A DNA stretch of 64,000 nt, taken from positions 18,345,001 through 18,409,000 of the forward strand of contig NC_079875.1 of the NCBI RefSeq assembly GCF_029227915.1. The letters run 5' to 3'. Below are positions 12,682 to 24,727 of this stretch, one piece after another. Within the stretch, counting starts at the first letter, position 1, and each line of letters begins with the position of its first letter. Both the position numbers and the translations under genes were made by a program. The DNA is from Hydractinia symbiolongicarpus (Eukaryota; Cnidaria; Hydrozoa; Anthoathecata; Hydractiniidae). A model generated the notes under the pieces. That model saw only the letters and a program-made list of their open reading frames with translations, had not been told where the DNA came from and ran no database searches.

Positions 12682-13339
12682 TCTATATAATAATACGCTA
12701 AGTGTGTCTGTCCGTCTCTCTGTGACAGGCAAAGTGGATGCGTTCATTCTGCTTTGATATTGCCGAAAAAGTGATGTCTCAAATGTTAAATTTCTTTACG
12801 TTACGGCGCGACGTCAATAACACTACTTTAACGTCAATATCCCATATTAAACTAATGAGACCATTACAGTGCACCTAAAACTTTGGACCAATTTGGGTAA
12901 TTTTCCCAAACCTGGGTCCCTAAATCCGTTTCGGAATGGACGGGTTCACCAAAAAACCTTCAAACCCCAATATCTCTGCAACGGTTTGTCAAAAGTACAT
13001 GATCCTATATATTTTCTTGATCAGCGTTTCAAGATCTATACGAGGAAGGCAACAGAGGTATATAAATTTCTTAAAAATTTTTTGTGTTTTCACGGCCCTT
13101 GCTGACGTCAGCACAATTTTTAAACCCTTATATCTCATTAGGCGTTCCTTGAAAACATATCATCCTATACATTATTTTGATCAGCGTTTGAATCTCTACA
13201 CATTACAATCAAAAAATAAAATGAATTTCGTCAATTTTTTAGGGATCTGCACTGCTGACGTCAGCAAAATATCTAAAACAACCTATTTTTCCATTGTCCA
13301 TCTGCCTAAGTGGATTTCTCCGCGGGCGTTTTCGACTAG
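12682..13339 (+). mobile_element. Non-autonomous Helitron in tandem with the previous one, with an internal duplicated module
   Basis: It starts with TCTATATAATAATACGC directly after the CTAG end of the previous element and ends CGACTAG followed by T. The 3' hairpin arm CCGCGGG is present, but its partner has decayed. Inside, a module of about 150 bp occurs twice (roughly 12955-13112 and 13115-13265). Each copy carries 'tgatcagcgttt' and ends with the palindrome GCTGACGTCAGC (13101-13112, 13254-13265). There is no Rep/helicase coding. A TCAA microsatellite follows at 13370-13392. Confidence 0.75.
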
Positions 13340-13394
13340 TTGTATATAATAACCGACGGTAAATAAATTAAATCAATCAATCAATCAATCAGCT

Positions 13395-16300
13395 TGTGTT
13401 ATTAATAGCTAAATGACATACCTGAATGACATTAGGGTACTTTCACAAATGAAAATCTCGCGTCCAGTTTGTAACAAATGGAATGGTCATTTTTGCTCTG
13501 CACGCAGCATTTGTCAAACCCATGTTAAAACAAACAAACAACAAAAACTCAAAAAAAGTATTAATATATTTATTTGAATTATTATTAACAGCCTGTGTTG
13601 ATTTGAATTTATCAAAGAACGTCACAGAAGGGGATATTTGCTCAACCAAACATGTTAATGAATTACTTTTTTAAACTTCGACTTTATTTACACAGCCACG
13701 TGCCACACAAGATTCGTACATGAAACAACGTAACATGCAACGATGACACTTGGTCACACTCTCTACTTTTTATCGTTATGTAAATAAACAATGTTTTGGT
13801 TAGTTGGTTGGTGTGATCACGTAAAGCCTACAAAACATATTGCATTCATTCACTGAACGAATCTGAGCCACTAATTTTCTTTTGGGACGTCTTTTTGCTT
13901 ATCTTGCCGGAGAACAGGATTCAACATTTCAAATCATAACGGATGTAAAGAAAGTTTCAGCGGAAAAAGGTATTGACTTGAGCGCTAACATAAACATTGT
14001 GTAACCACAAGTCTTCGCAAAGGTCTTTTTGTGGCTTGGTTAGATCCGTTTGAACATGAATGTGTAGCATGAAAAGTAAGGTCATATCACATTCGCTCCA
14101 TAACCTATATATATAAACATACACAAACTTAGCATTACCCGTAGATCATTTTTGCTACGCTCTTTCTCGAGACATCTGGTTAAAGTGATACTGTTGATAA
14201 TCTAATTGTCATGAAAGGTAGGTAGCGTTTCTATCAAATCGATGATTGGAAGGTGGTAATTGTAAGTCTGAGACAAGAGGGTGTTCATCAAGAGGGGCCG
14301 GAGGTAGTTTTAATTTATTTATTTTTTAAACTGTGTTTTAATTCAGATAATAAGGAGGTGGTCTAAATAAAGTTAGGGTTAAGGTAGTGATGGAATTTCC
14401 GAAACTGTTTTATTATTATGGATTTAGGGTAAGAAGGTAATAAATTGAAATGGGTGGCGTACAATAAAGATGCTTGCAATTTTTAAAAGTTCGCATGCGT
14501 ACCCCTCTCTATTTTAAGTTTTGAAATTGACATCATATTTTAATTAAGGCTTTAGCTATATGTCAAGAACAAGATTGTGATCCCATCTAAGGCGGAGATA
14601 TACTCTGCTGAAATGGAAAACAATAGCCATTACTATCTAATGCGACACAAAAAATTTAAAATACGCGTTACCACACAGCGAATAGTTATTTTGAGGTTTT
14701 CTTTCAACCAGGAGTAAACATGAGAAGTAAAAAGAAATAAAAATAACATCAACTGTCAGAAAAGAAAAGTTTCTATGAAAAAATGTTTTACATAAACACA
14801 CAAGTCAAACGGGTCACAGCCATTGTGGGTCTGTAACAATAATCTCTGTTCAGTTTATTTCACGTAGCAATCATGTTGGTGAACTTGTGACTATGATTTG
14901 AACGGTTGTTTAACATTTACTATGTTTAACATTTACTATGTTTCTTCTCCAATATATGTCTTGTTGTTTCTTTTTTTTTTATATAGCAGTTCTACTTCTC
15001 ATTTTATTTACATTTGTTTGTCCGATAAAGTATTCAAAACCCACATGAAAAAAGATTTTTTGAGAACGGGTATGTTTAATGTGCTTTTTGTTTGGTTTTA
15101 AAGGGGTGAGTAACGTCCTCTGCTTTCATCTCTCGCTACTCGAACCTACAATCTTTGAATCAAAGACAGATAGATAGACAGCCAAATATTAGAATACAGA
15201 TCCAGTCAATACTTACCAAAGTTTTAGCTATAATAGACTTGTTTAAGTATTATTTTCGCAGATTACTTTTGAGACATTTTGGGAAACCTTAACTCTGTGT
15301 CTGGTAGAGTGTTGCTCAAAATTTATTTATTTCTATATTCTTAACCATGTGCACAGACACAGGCTAATTTTAAATTTTTCGTTATTTGGTTTAAGTCTGT
15401 TAATTTCTTTGTCCGGAACTCAGCACGTACAGCTAAAACAACAAATTCTAATTTCCTAGCATTAGTCACACATTAAGTTACAAATCAATAACTCTTTCCT
15501 ACCCAAGTTACCCACTTTCACTTTTCAAAAAACAGCGCACGTTCAATCATGAATAAAATAAACACAATGATTTAATGGATGCGGCTTGACCTAAATATTT
15601 ATAAAAAAGTTTTCATAAAAACGTGACACGGCTATTCTGTAGTGCTACACCCAGCGTCTCGGCTAGTCCTTTTATATCATACTTTCTCATGATTTATGAA
15701 TAGCGGGTACGTTATTCCAAGCGGTCAACATAATATATAAAAGACAGACAAAATTCCATCACTTCAACCACAGTCATATAGTAATGAGCAGCGTCACCTG
15801 GGCTTATTTGGTGAAAAACAAAAACACAATAACTTAAGTACAAAAATGGTTTTGATTTGAAAGTTCTTCTGGGGTGCGTAACGAAATTGAAATTGAAAGA
15901 ATTTGTCCTGCCTAAACTTTTTCGAGTTCTGGGGTCAATTTAAAAGAAGTCCGATTAGACTAGTTTGGGGCAAGAGGGTGTCATTATGTTTGTAGGTCAA
16001 ATGATAGTTAAGCTCCACTTGTAATATTTTAATGTCCAACGACCTGGTTTAAATACTACTATAACACAATTTTTCGTGAATCTTAGTTTTAAAAATGATA
16101 TTAAATTAAGGCGTCCCAAAATGTGCTATGAGCAATCAAGGGGAAAATATTACTGAGTTCTGTTATAGCTAAAATTTTAGTAATATTAGTATTTACCACC
16201 GGACACTAATATTCGTCATTCAGCATAGGGTCTTTGATTGGAATATAGACACAGGCTGTGAAGCTGGAGCTTATTTGGTACAATATGCTGCCATAAAGCT

Positions 16301-17490
16301 TTTTACTCACGCTTTTAAATTGCTATGCCAAGTTCATAAAAACTTTTGTTTAGCTAGCCACATTCTATAAGTAAAAAGCATTAGAATTACAAAACTGTCC
16401 GAGAATTCTGTAGTTTTCTATAGGTAGCAAACTAGATATTTCCAGTTTTAATCCCAATATAAAATGAGAGATGGAGGTAAGTACTTACCATCTTAGCTAG
16501 GGTAATTCGACAACATGAATCGAAATTACATCTTGGAAGCTAGTCTAGTTAACTTAGCCTTCTTCGAGGATATTAAATTCAGTAGACGTAAACAAATGTC
16601 ACAGCAAATCCCTAAAATTCAAATTCACCTCATACTATAAGTCGGCGTGGTCACATTTTACCCTCCTAAAAACACAAGATTTAATTACATTTGTTTGGGT
16701 GAGTTAAATTATTCGCGTTCAAAACAAACGATTTCCCTATATTGACCACGTCAACAAAAAACAATAAAACTAACCAATCAAATACCACAGAAAAATCGTT
16801 TGAGACCCAGCGTAATATTTTCCATTCTGATTTCCTCGTGGTAAGAAAACTATGCTGTGTGTCCTAGCTACATATCAAAATAAATACAATTAAAAATTAT
16901 ATATATGCAAAAAAGGTGTTGAAGACCCAAACTAAACTTTGAAGACATAAAAATATAAAGAAGAAAAGCAAAAAGTACAAGAGCTATAAAGGGGACATAA
17001 GAAGTTGTGTAAACAGGTTGATAAAGAAGAGACAGAAATGAAGTATTGTTTTTTTCATATTCTAGACAGATAATGTTAATATTTTGTTATGTATTTTTGA
17101 GCACACTGTCAAAGTTTAAATGAAATTTTTGATTAATATTTTAACTTTTTCCTTGACCTTTATTTTTAACCGACTCATATTATAAATTTGTTTGATGTTT
17201 TTAAATATTCTTAAGAAAATTGTCTCTATCATTGTGTCATTTTTGTTGTCATCTACATCCGACACATCGTTTACTTTTTTGGCTAAATATTGTGCCTGCA
17301 GTACTCATTTAGGGAGACCTAACTCCTGTCGATGCTGGACTGATGTAACTTAAATGTAAATATGTTAGACCACTCTGAATGTGAAACGATTCGTAATTTG
17401 AAAATTCTTTTTCTTTAGCAAATCACCGAGTTACAATATTACAAAGACGAAAATTCGTCTCTACAATTTGGTATGTAAACTTTTAGTAAA
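13395..17490. other. Intergenic, no gene recognised
   Basis: AT-rich. A 16-bp unit (TTTAACATTTACTATG) is duplicated in tandem at 14909-14940. No supported genes or RNA genes were found. Confidence 0.5.
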
Positions 17491-17542
17491 TTCACACATT
17501 TTGAACTTGTCAAAGATTCACACAATTTGAACTTGTCAAAGA
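17491..17542. repeat. 26-bp tandem duplication
   Basis: Two adjacent copies beginning TTCACACA and ending TTGAACTTGTCAAAGA, with one mismatch. Confidence 0.9.
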
Positions 17543-17737
17543 TTATTTGTCAATATTCAGAGTAGACTTAGAACTCGGGATCTAAGGTTATTTGGTTATT
17601 TTAAAACACTTAATATGTCCTAATTGTTGCTGACGTCAGCATGAGCGTTTTTATCTAATATCAGGGCTTTTGTAGCCAACGACGTGGATTGTTCCATAAT
17701 GCAGGCATATTAGAAAAGGCTACTAACGGATTATGAT

Positions 17738-17980
17738 AACGGGAGATGTGAGGGATATTGAGGAGATGGCACTAACCCAAGCCATGTGAGGGAAATTGGG
17801 GAGATGGCACACTATGTGGGCCGTTGGATATTGCAGAGAGTTGTCTGGTGGAGCGAGTAGTTAAATACTCTAGGACTCCCCCATCTAAGCCATAGTCCTT
17901 TCTGGAAATAATAGACAGGGTATATCTCTAAATACTTGTGAGGCTAGCCATGTATATATGCACACCTATCTATCTAAAGG
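17738..17980 (+). repeat. SINE family 2, 5'-truncated copy
   Basis: This shares its body and 3' end with the copies at 31224-31565 and 32637-32966, including 'gccatgtgagggaaattggggagatggcac', 'agttgtctggt', 'actccc..catctaagccat' and 'agacagggtatatctc'. The tRNA-like head is missing. A segment of about 40 bp (ATGTGAGGGA...GAGATGGCAC) is repeated within it. Confidence 0.8.
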
Positions 17981-18223
17981 ATGAATGAAAAGTTACTATG
18001 TTAAAGGGACAAACATATTAACTTAGAGAGTATCTTGTGAAGGAATATGTTTACTGTGTACAAGTAAAAAGAGGTCAGGTGACGAAACGGGTAAAAATAC
18101 GTTAATCTTATTATTTCAGAGGCTGATTGAAAGTACTTGAAAATAGCCGAGAGATACAACGGAAATCTACGTTTAAATAAACAGTGGTTTTGTTTACATA
18201 AAAAGCTTTTTAAAGATCAAGAG

Positions 18224-19318
18224 ATGTATACGCCATCAAGATTTGAATATGTTCGTTTTGTTCCTATAACAAGTGCTGAGAAAATGGCGAAGAAAGAAAA
18301 CTATCGACACGAGAAAAAATTGGAAAACGAATTGAAATATCTCGAGAACGAAGAAAGGTACACGAAAAGCGTGCTACAGAAAAGCAATGTTTCGATTAAA
18401 ACAGCCATAGATAAGTTCTACTTTGACGCACAGAAATGTTTGACGTATAAAAAATCCGACATGGATGGAGAATACTATGTTCAACTAAATCGAGCGAAAA
18501 CGAAGTCGTTAGATAGGACTGATAAACGTTATCTTCGCCCAACCATGATGAGTAACTCGAGCGATAATCGTCTGTTCCACATGGATCGAATCACTGCTGC
18601 CAACTTGCGTCAGAACAGTCATCGTCGATTGACACGCTCCAGTAGTGACTCTGTCACACAACTTATTCCCAGTAAATTGGATTACACAACGAAGGGGAAA
18701 AGTTTTGAACAAGACCAAGGTAGAAATGTTCGATGCACACCACTATCCAAATCCAGCTCTGAAGTATCTATACCTGAACTCTGTACCGAAGCACTGCCTA
18801 GGGGAGTTTCAAGAGAAGACACATTTCCTTTAAAAGAAACTTCTTCTCTACAGAAACTTCCAAGAGTTTCAACTCCATTTGTTTCGCCAGATAAAAATGT
18901 TAAAATACCGTTGACAAGATCTTCCAGAATTATATCCAGAAATCAAGCCCGTGGGTTGTCACAAAGTAAATCAGACGAGCAGCCCGATAGTGTAAACATT
19001 CACCAAACAATTGCAAGGTCAGCATCTTTACCAGTTAAGACGACATGTTTTTTAGAATCAGAAGAAGACTTGCTAAAGACAGAAAACGCACCTTTTAAGT
19101 TACCTCTCAGATACCACCAAAATGCTACCACATTATACGAATGGCCAAACTTTAAAAAAAAATCTGATATAGCTATACAAGAAGAAGGCATAGAAAATGT
19201 TATGAGAGTGCGTCCGCGGAATTGTTATAGTGAAACAGAACTTTTAGGAAAGAAATATGGTCTCGAAGAGAGACATTCTAGTAGAATTTTACGACAAACA
19301 AAATCAAGCAATATATGA
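18224..19318 (+). CDS. Lineage-specific Lys/Ser-rich protein with N-terminal coiled coil, 364 aa
   Basis: Not recognised as a known family. The ATG at 18224 is the first in a long open frame. A strong 3' splice acceptor (ATTATTTCAG) lies at about 18120, and the sequence after it carries stops in all three frames before the ORF, so that part is 5' UTR and this ATG is the likely start. Residues about 15-60 are highly charged and heptad-like (EKMAKKENYRHEKKLENELK), predicting a coiled coil. The rest is a disordered Ser/Arg/Lys-rich tail with many RSSS/RSAS-type sites suited to phosphorylation. No signal peptide or membrane segment is seen. The coding part is a single exon, and AATAAA lies about 205 bp after the stop (19523). 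Its length and balanced codon use make chance unlikely. It could be a cytoskeletal or regulatory protein, but that is a guess. Confidence 0.75.
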   Translation: MYTPSRFEYVRFVPITSAEKMAKKENYRHEKKLENELKYLENEERYTKSVLQKSNVSIKTAIDKFYFDAQKCLTYKKSDMDGEYYVQLNRAKTKSLDRTDKRYLRPTMMSNSSDNRLFHMDRITAANLRQNSHRRLTRSSSDSVTQLIPSKLDYTTKGKSFEQDQGRNVRCTPLSKSSSEVSIPELCTEALPRGVSREDTFPLKETSSLQKLPRVSTPFVSPDKNVKIPLTRSSRIISRNQARGLSQSKSDEQPDSVNIHQTIARSASLPVKTTCFLESEEDLLKTENAPFKLPLRYHQNATTLYEWPNFKKKSDIAIQEEGIENVMRVRPRNCYSETELLGKKYGLEERHSSRILRQTKSSNI

Positions 19319-19522
19319 AAAATGTCGTTAGAGGATATAACAGGTGCTTAAATATGCTTTGTTTGTTATGGTTGGTTTTACTTTCTTGCTAGACAAAGAT
19401 TATATGTATACACGTTTTTTTTTTTTTGTAAGCAACTTGATTTTCATTTGAGTTTCTAAAAAATACGCCTTTAAAAGATAGAAAAATGTTACTTAGCAGA
19501 AAGCAGAACAATTTTGAAGATA

Positions 19523-19528
19523 AATAAA
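19523..19528 (+). promoter_or_regulatory. Poly(A) signal AATAAA
   Basis: Canonical hexamer downstream of the 364-aa protein gene, consistent with a 3' UTR of about 210 nt. Confidence 0.5.
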
Positions 19529-19539
19529 ATTCCTGCAAA

Positions 19540-22175
19540 CATTTCAGTACCAATGTGTCAAATTCTTGCCTAACGTCCAGACCAAAAAGACCCTCTTACG
19601 GAATACGAAAAGTAGCTAAAAGGATCAAGGAAGTGAGTCCGCTAATTAAATGTATGAAAAAATTATTTCAATCATAAATTTTCACTTGTACGAAGTATTA
19701 CTTATACTAATACCACTAAAGATGCTGCAATTTTTTAGCACAGTCGCTTATAAACTGGTTGCTTATTAAAAAGACACGAATTTGTGTACATATGTCTTAT
19801 ATCTGTTTGTATATATTACCATAAACTTCTTCTAAGAAATCCAGGTTTTGTAAATATACATCTATCTAGGTGTAACATACTTAGTTGTGACATAAAAGTT
19901 GTATAAAAATTACAATTTTTTACTCCAGGTATCCATTTTTTGGCTTAAAATATTTTGAAGTATTTCAGTGGATTTTAGGACGTTTTACTTGTTTTTATAA
20001 CAAGAGCGATGTGAAAAGGACTTTCAATGATTATTTTTAAATATTTATGAACAATTTGTTCTCTGCTATACATCGACACCAAAAGTATTTTTACAACAAA
20101 AAGAATATAATAGCCAAAATATTGATAGTGGTAACGATATTTATTTTCTTTCCAAAAAGAACTGCTCACAATGCCGGAAAATCATTTTTGTTTTCTTTCA
20201 CAAAAGTATATCTAAAAACCTTTTCGAGAGTTTGGCAATGTCACCGTCCCTTTAATGTGATTAAACAAAGGATTTAACAGCGTGGAACGCCTTCGACAGA
20301 TCTGTAAGAGGATTAGTCACTGAAAATATTCTAGTTACAACAAACAGTTGAAATATTTGTGAAACTTGTTTACAGAAAAAAACGTTTTTGCTAAAAAGGT
20401 TGTATGTTAGCCCAATATATATATATTTTTAAATGTTAGCACATTCGATATTTGCTAGTAAATTTCGCACATACGAACAAAGCCAGTAACAGATATTGAA
20501 GTTGTTTTGATTTTTGGAGAGGGTTTATAATTTACGATTGCATGTGGCCTCACAATTATTGACTCGCCTAAGGTAAATTTTAAGATTTAAACCCTTTAGA
20601 TTGAGTATTAACAATGATTGAAAATTTTAGAGAGAGAGGGGCATGACCCTCTTGTCCCATAGGTCACTGCGGTCCTGACGAAGCATGTTAAACACGATAG
20701 TTGTTGTTTACTTCACTACTAAAATGATAGTCGGTCTATGATTCGTGGTGGGTCGCAAAGTAAACACGAGCATAAAAAAATATTTGCGGTTTCAGAAAAT
20801 TTACTATGTACTTGTTTCAATGGCGCGAAGAAAAAAAAAGTGTGACGTATTTGTGTTTCAGCGTTTATTATCAACTTTTTCTTGTTAAAGTAGCTTAACA
20901 TCAATAGAAGATTGGTATTAACATCCGTCTTAAAGCTCGGCACGAGGTAGCTTGATATGTAAATATAACATTTCCTTATTTGGTCATTTGTGAGTCGACT
21001 TGGTTATTTCATCTTTTACTTCATCGCTGACATGTACACCAAACAAACAAGTTTAAAAAGAAAAAAAGAGTTCATTATTCTTAAAATGCTTTATGAACGC
21101 GGACTATAATTTCGTTAGCTGTCTAATTATGCTAATTTTATGCAATTTTTGGTTTTGAAAAAAGTGTGTCCAGCGGAGACTCAATTATTGCTTGCTAACA
21201 GGAGAACAAGAATGAACAAAATATCAATGCAGGAATATGTACAACAGGCGAATTTACCCTTTTTTTTCTCTTTTGTAGATTGAAGAGGTCACGGCCAGCA
21301 TTTTCCAGAGACTATGACACCAACCAAATTTTATTGTGTAAGCATATACACAAATATTTCTCGACTTAACCTTGTTAATCACACGTTGTCTTGTAGAATT
21401 TTTTTTACAGTAAAGCGCCAACATTAACTACTGCTTGGAAAAATATTTCTTTTATACTGCAAAAGATTAGAATTGTCAATATATCAATGCAAATCAGAAG
21501 GATGAACCTTTCAGAAAGCGAAGAAAACGCCTGCTTCCCTTTCAAACACTCACAATAATCATCCAAATTATATCTTTTTCAAACACCTTCTAAACCCGCT
21601 GCTAATATGAAGTGATACTGAAATTGATTGTGTCGGTTTTTTAGTGCTAACTTGATATAGCTGGTTCTTAAAAATGGTAAACTGCAAATTGATAAAACCA
21701 TTCTTGTAAATCAACAGACAATTAAACAATTTTAAACCACAAATGGAATTGATTGTTACTTTATATAGAAGATTCATGGTATACTTATCTAAATGTAATT
21801 TCATGCAATACATCTGGAAATACTTGTCCAAATGCTGTTATCCTTTCTTGAAAGTTACGCTGCCTAGGAAGATACGCAGACCTATCATGGAATTTGACCT
21901 TAGAAGTTTTTTTACAATAAGTAATATAGCTTAGACTGGATTCTGCAAATCTTTTTCTTCGTGATCTCCGTCCATGGCTAAAAATTGTCGGCCAATTTCT
22001 CTTTTCTCCAATATCGACCAATATACCCAAATTTGCTACTGGAAAAACTTTAGCTCTAACTTTCTTGATGTCAACAAAATTGTTAACTTTACATAAGCAT
22101 ATTTCATACTAACTTATTAGTTTTCAAGAAAAAAAGCTGCAGGTCAGACGATGTGTTGAACGTATACTTGACATA
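19540..22175. other. Intergenic, no gene recognised
   Basis: AT-rich. Overlapping short frames on both strands around 21570-22030 have no domain I recognise and no convincing splice sites. Confidence 0.45.
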
Positions 22176-22179
22176 ACAT

Positions 22180-22482
22180 ACCGACTGGTGGCCTTGTGGT
22201 AGAGCGCTCGGCTCCAGTGTGGAAGGTCTTGGGTTCAAACCCTGACCGAGTCATGCCAGAGACTATAAAAGTGTGAAGCGATCCTTTCTGCTAAACGTTT
22301 AGCATGAGAATGGGATTGATATCTTAGGCGGTTGTCTGGTTGAGCGGTTGTTGTGCTTGCACGCCTTCCGTAGCTCAAATGGGAGCTTTAGATGCAGTAG
22401 GACCCCCTTCGCAAGATCCTCCTTGATAACAGTTCGTATAGAAACTGAAGAGGCTATCCTGGGTAAATAATAGTAATAATAA
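22180..22482 (+). repeat. tRNA-derived SINE, family 1, plus-strand copy
   Basis: The tRNA-like head has an A box around TGGTAGAGCGCT (22197-22208) and a B box GGTTCAAACCC (22232-22242), correctly spaced for a pol III type 2 promoter. The body matches the minus-strand copy at 4153-4469. The 3' end is a TAA/TAATAATAA simple tail (about 22465-22482). Confidence 0.9.
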
Positions 22483-22697
22483 TAAAAATAGAACTTTTCG
22501 TTCTTCTTTTGTTAATACATCAATTCCACAAGTCTGTCATACATTCAACGGGTAAATTTTCTGCTGGTGGTTACAAAATTTTTTGCTACAACAAGCCCTA
22601 AAATCATTGTCAAAAAAACGTTCATTTCAACTGTTTATTTTCGCAAAATAAAATTTTGTTAGGTTTTGCTAAACAGAGTATAATATTTTTAGACATA

Positions 22698-23201
22698 CAG
22701 TATACTCTCGTTAAGTAGGACGCCCGCTATATAGTACGCTTTTTATCCGTCCCTTGAACTTTCTTACCCTTTTCAAGCAAAAAAATTCGCTTAAGTGAGA
22801 CCCTGAATAAGTAGGACGCCCGAAGTAGTACATTTTATCTCCGCCCTTGAAGCAAAAATTTCGCTTAAGTGGATGGAATGACTTCAAATTTTTTGAACAC
22901 ATTGCAATGATTTGAAAGAAAAATTTTGTAAACAAAACTTTTCTAGAATTTTCTTGGTTTGATGAGATATAGAAAGAGAAAAAATAAACACAATTACTAT
23001 CACCATATTTTGATTATGAATTTACGAATCCGTCTAAGATCTCCATAAGTCTCTCAAGAAATCTCGCGATAATTAGGACAAATTGAGCAATTTGATGAAA
23101 ATCCTACAGATGAGGAGATTCGCTTAAGTAGAACGCCTGCTAAGTAGTACATTTTCCCTTCTTCGCTTGAGTGTCCCACTTAACGAGAGTAAAGTATGCT
23201 G
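22698..23201. mobile_element. pogo/Tigger-like MITE, 504 bp
   Basis: It is flanked by TA on both sides (22696-22697, 23202-23203). The left end begins CAGTATACTCTCGTTAAG; the right end, read inward, begins CAGCATACTTTACTCTCG and continues GTTAAGTGGGAC. Subterminal copies of a motif close to CGCTTAAGTAGGACGCC recur at both ends. CAG termini, TA duplication and repeated subterminal motifs fit non-autonomous pogo/Tigger elements. There is no transposase inside; an open frame near 22711-22935 is a product of the repeats. Confidence 0.82.
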
Positions 23202-23204
23202 TAA

Positions 23205-24298
23205 TACCTTTTAAAACTACATTAAAAGGATTTTTCTTCAAATAAAAAACACAATCATCCATATTTTTATATTCACAGTTGTAGTACCCATGTTCTTTAT
23301 TAGCATGCATTTTTTTTTGTTAAGTGTTTTATTGGATTGTTCACGAGATATTTGAAACAAAAAATCATAACTTGAAGATTCAATGCTGCGACTTGTGAAA
23401 ACCAATATTGGATTTGTGTTTTATCCATTTTCTAAATTTTCTGTTGTGGTTTTAATTTGACGATAGTGGGGAGCAAAATTTGGCGTGTTTTTAATTTAAC
23501 GTTGCTAAAATATTTTTTTACATACACATAGAATATTTCGTGATTTTAACCTGAAAATTAAATTAAAACTAAAATTTTATCGAACGATAACGGAATTATG
23601 TCATACTATATATACGAAGACAAAGAAACTACCGAGAAGATTAAATATATTTTTGATTTTAGGCTCTGGTAAAATATATTTATCATGTGAAATGTGTGGC
23701 CGTGTTTATGGCAATTTTTTGGCACTTCTATTTTCGACGACAAGCGCTTTGTGTCGCTCTTGTGTTGTGGCTTACCGTAAAATGCCGAAATCAAGCGCAG
23801 CGCTTATCAGTGGTGATAGCAAGATTTTGATGCGAGGAAAAGGAAAGTGCAAGTAAAAAAAAAGAAAGAAAAATTAAATAATTTTTTTTCGATGATGTAT
23901 GTACTATATTTGTGTATCATATTGGCCAAGAATTTGTATCCAATCATAAATGAGTGCCGATTTTTATGGATGAAAGCAGTCATTACTGGTGAAAAGCGTC
24001 GTGTTCCTGAAGACACTTCGGTCCCTGGAGGAGGGATTGAACTTTCGTGTAGATATTATATATATGCTGTAAAAAATTATAAAAACTATATCCGTAACAA
24101 AATTAAAGAAGCAGAAAAAAATCTTGCATTTTAAGTGAAACAAACATTGTATTCTATATCTCCTTTCCCTATATGCGCTTATCTGAGGGTACGCTTATAA
24201 ACGGCAATAAAATTTAGGTAAAGATTTGGTGCGCTTAACAATGGGTGCACTTATAATCGGGTGCGCTTGATTTCGGTATTTTAAGGTAAAATAAACTC
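23205..24298. other. Intergenic, no gene recognised
   Basis: Short plus-strand frames at 23653-23856 and 23847-24134 resemble no family. Several copies of a TGCGCTTAT/GCGCTTA-type motif between 24170 and 24275 look like the remnant of a MITE end. Confidence 0.4.
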
Positions 24299-24727
24299 TT
24301 AAAAGCACATTAGAATGCAACGTCTTCTTTTGTTTGTTTGTTCCTCGTATACTATTTCTTCATGTAATTCTTCTCTTTCACTTTCTTCATATTTCGAAGC
24401 ATGTCCACATTCTTCCGTAACAATTGTTTCTGGTTGCACAGCAACATTATCTTTAGCGTGAGCATTTCTCGTTTGAGTGCAAGATGGGGAAGGTGGAAAG
24501 AACGTCGCCTCTGGACAAGAACTCGACCTCGGTCTGGTGCTGGGTGATTTTGTATATCTCTCAACGCTTCTTTTATAAGTGAGCTGTTGATTCAACAATG
24601 TTTTTCGTTGGTAAAGTTCAAGTTTTTTAAGCATATCAATTTTTTCATGGTATTCTTGAGGTTCTGAACATTTCCCATCTTTTTTATGCTGTTTTGTTTT
24701 CTTTAACACAAACTGCTCATCCGCCAT
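24299..24727 (-). CDS. Hypothetical charged coiled-coil protein, 142 aa
   Basis: Family not recognised. I chose the ATG at 24727 because its context (AAAAAGATGGCGG) is much closer to the animal consensus than the in-frame ATG at 24763. Residues about 1-60 are Lys/Glu-rich and helical (EKIDMLKKLELYQRKTLLNQ). A Pro/Ser stretch with STRPRSSSCPE follows, then an acidic segment EESEREELHEEIVYEEQ, and a basic Cys-containing end (NKRRRCILMCF). No signal peptide or membrane segment is present. The single exon stops at 24299-24301. It shares the short string ERYTKS and a similar coiled-coil/Ser-rich layout with the 18.2-kb gene, but this is too weak to claim homology. An exon of a larger gene cannot be excluded. 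Confidence 0.55.
   Translation of the reverse strand: MADEQFVLKKTKQHKKDGKCSEPQEYHEKIDMLKKLELYQRKTLLNQQLTYKRSVERYTKSPSTRPRSSSCPEATFFPPSPSCTQTRNAHAKDNVAVQPETIVTEECGHASKYEESEREELHEEIVYEEQTNKRRRCILMCF

Noticed and set aside
12936-13349. 137-codon plus-strand frame
   Set aside because: Entirely within a non-autonomous Helitron and spanning its duplicated module.
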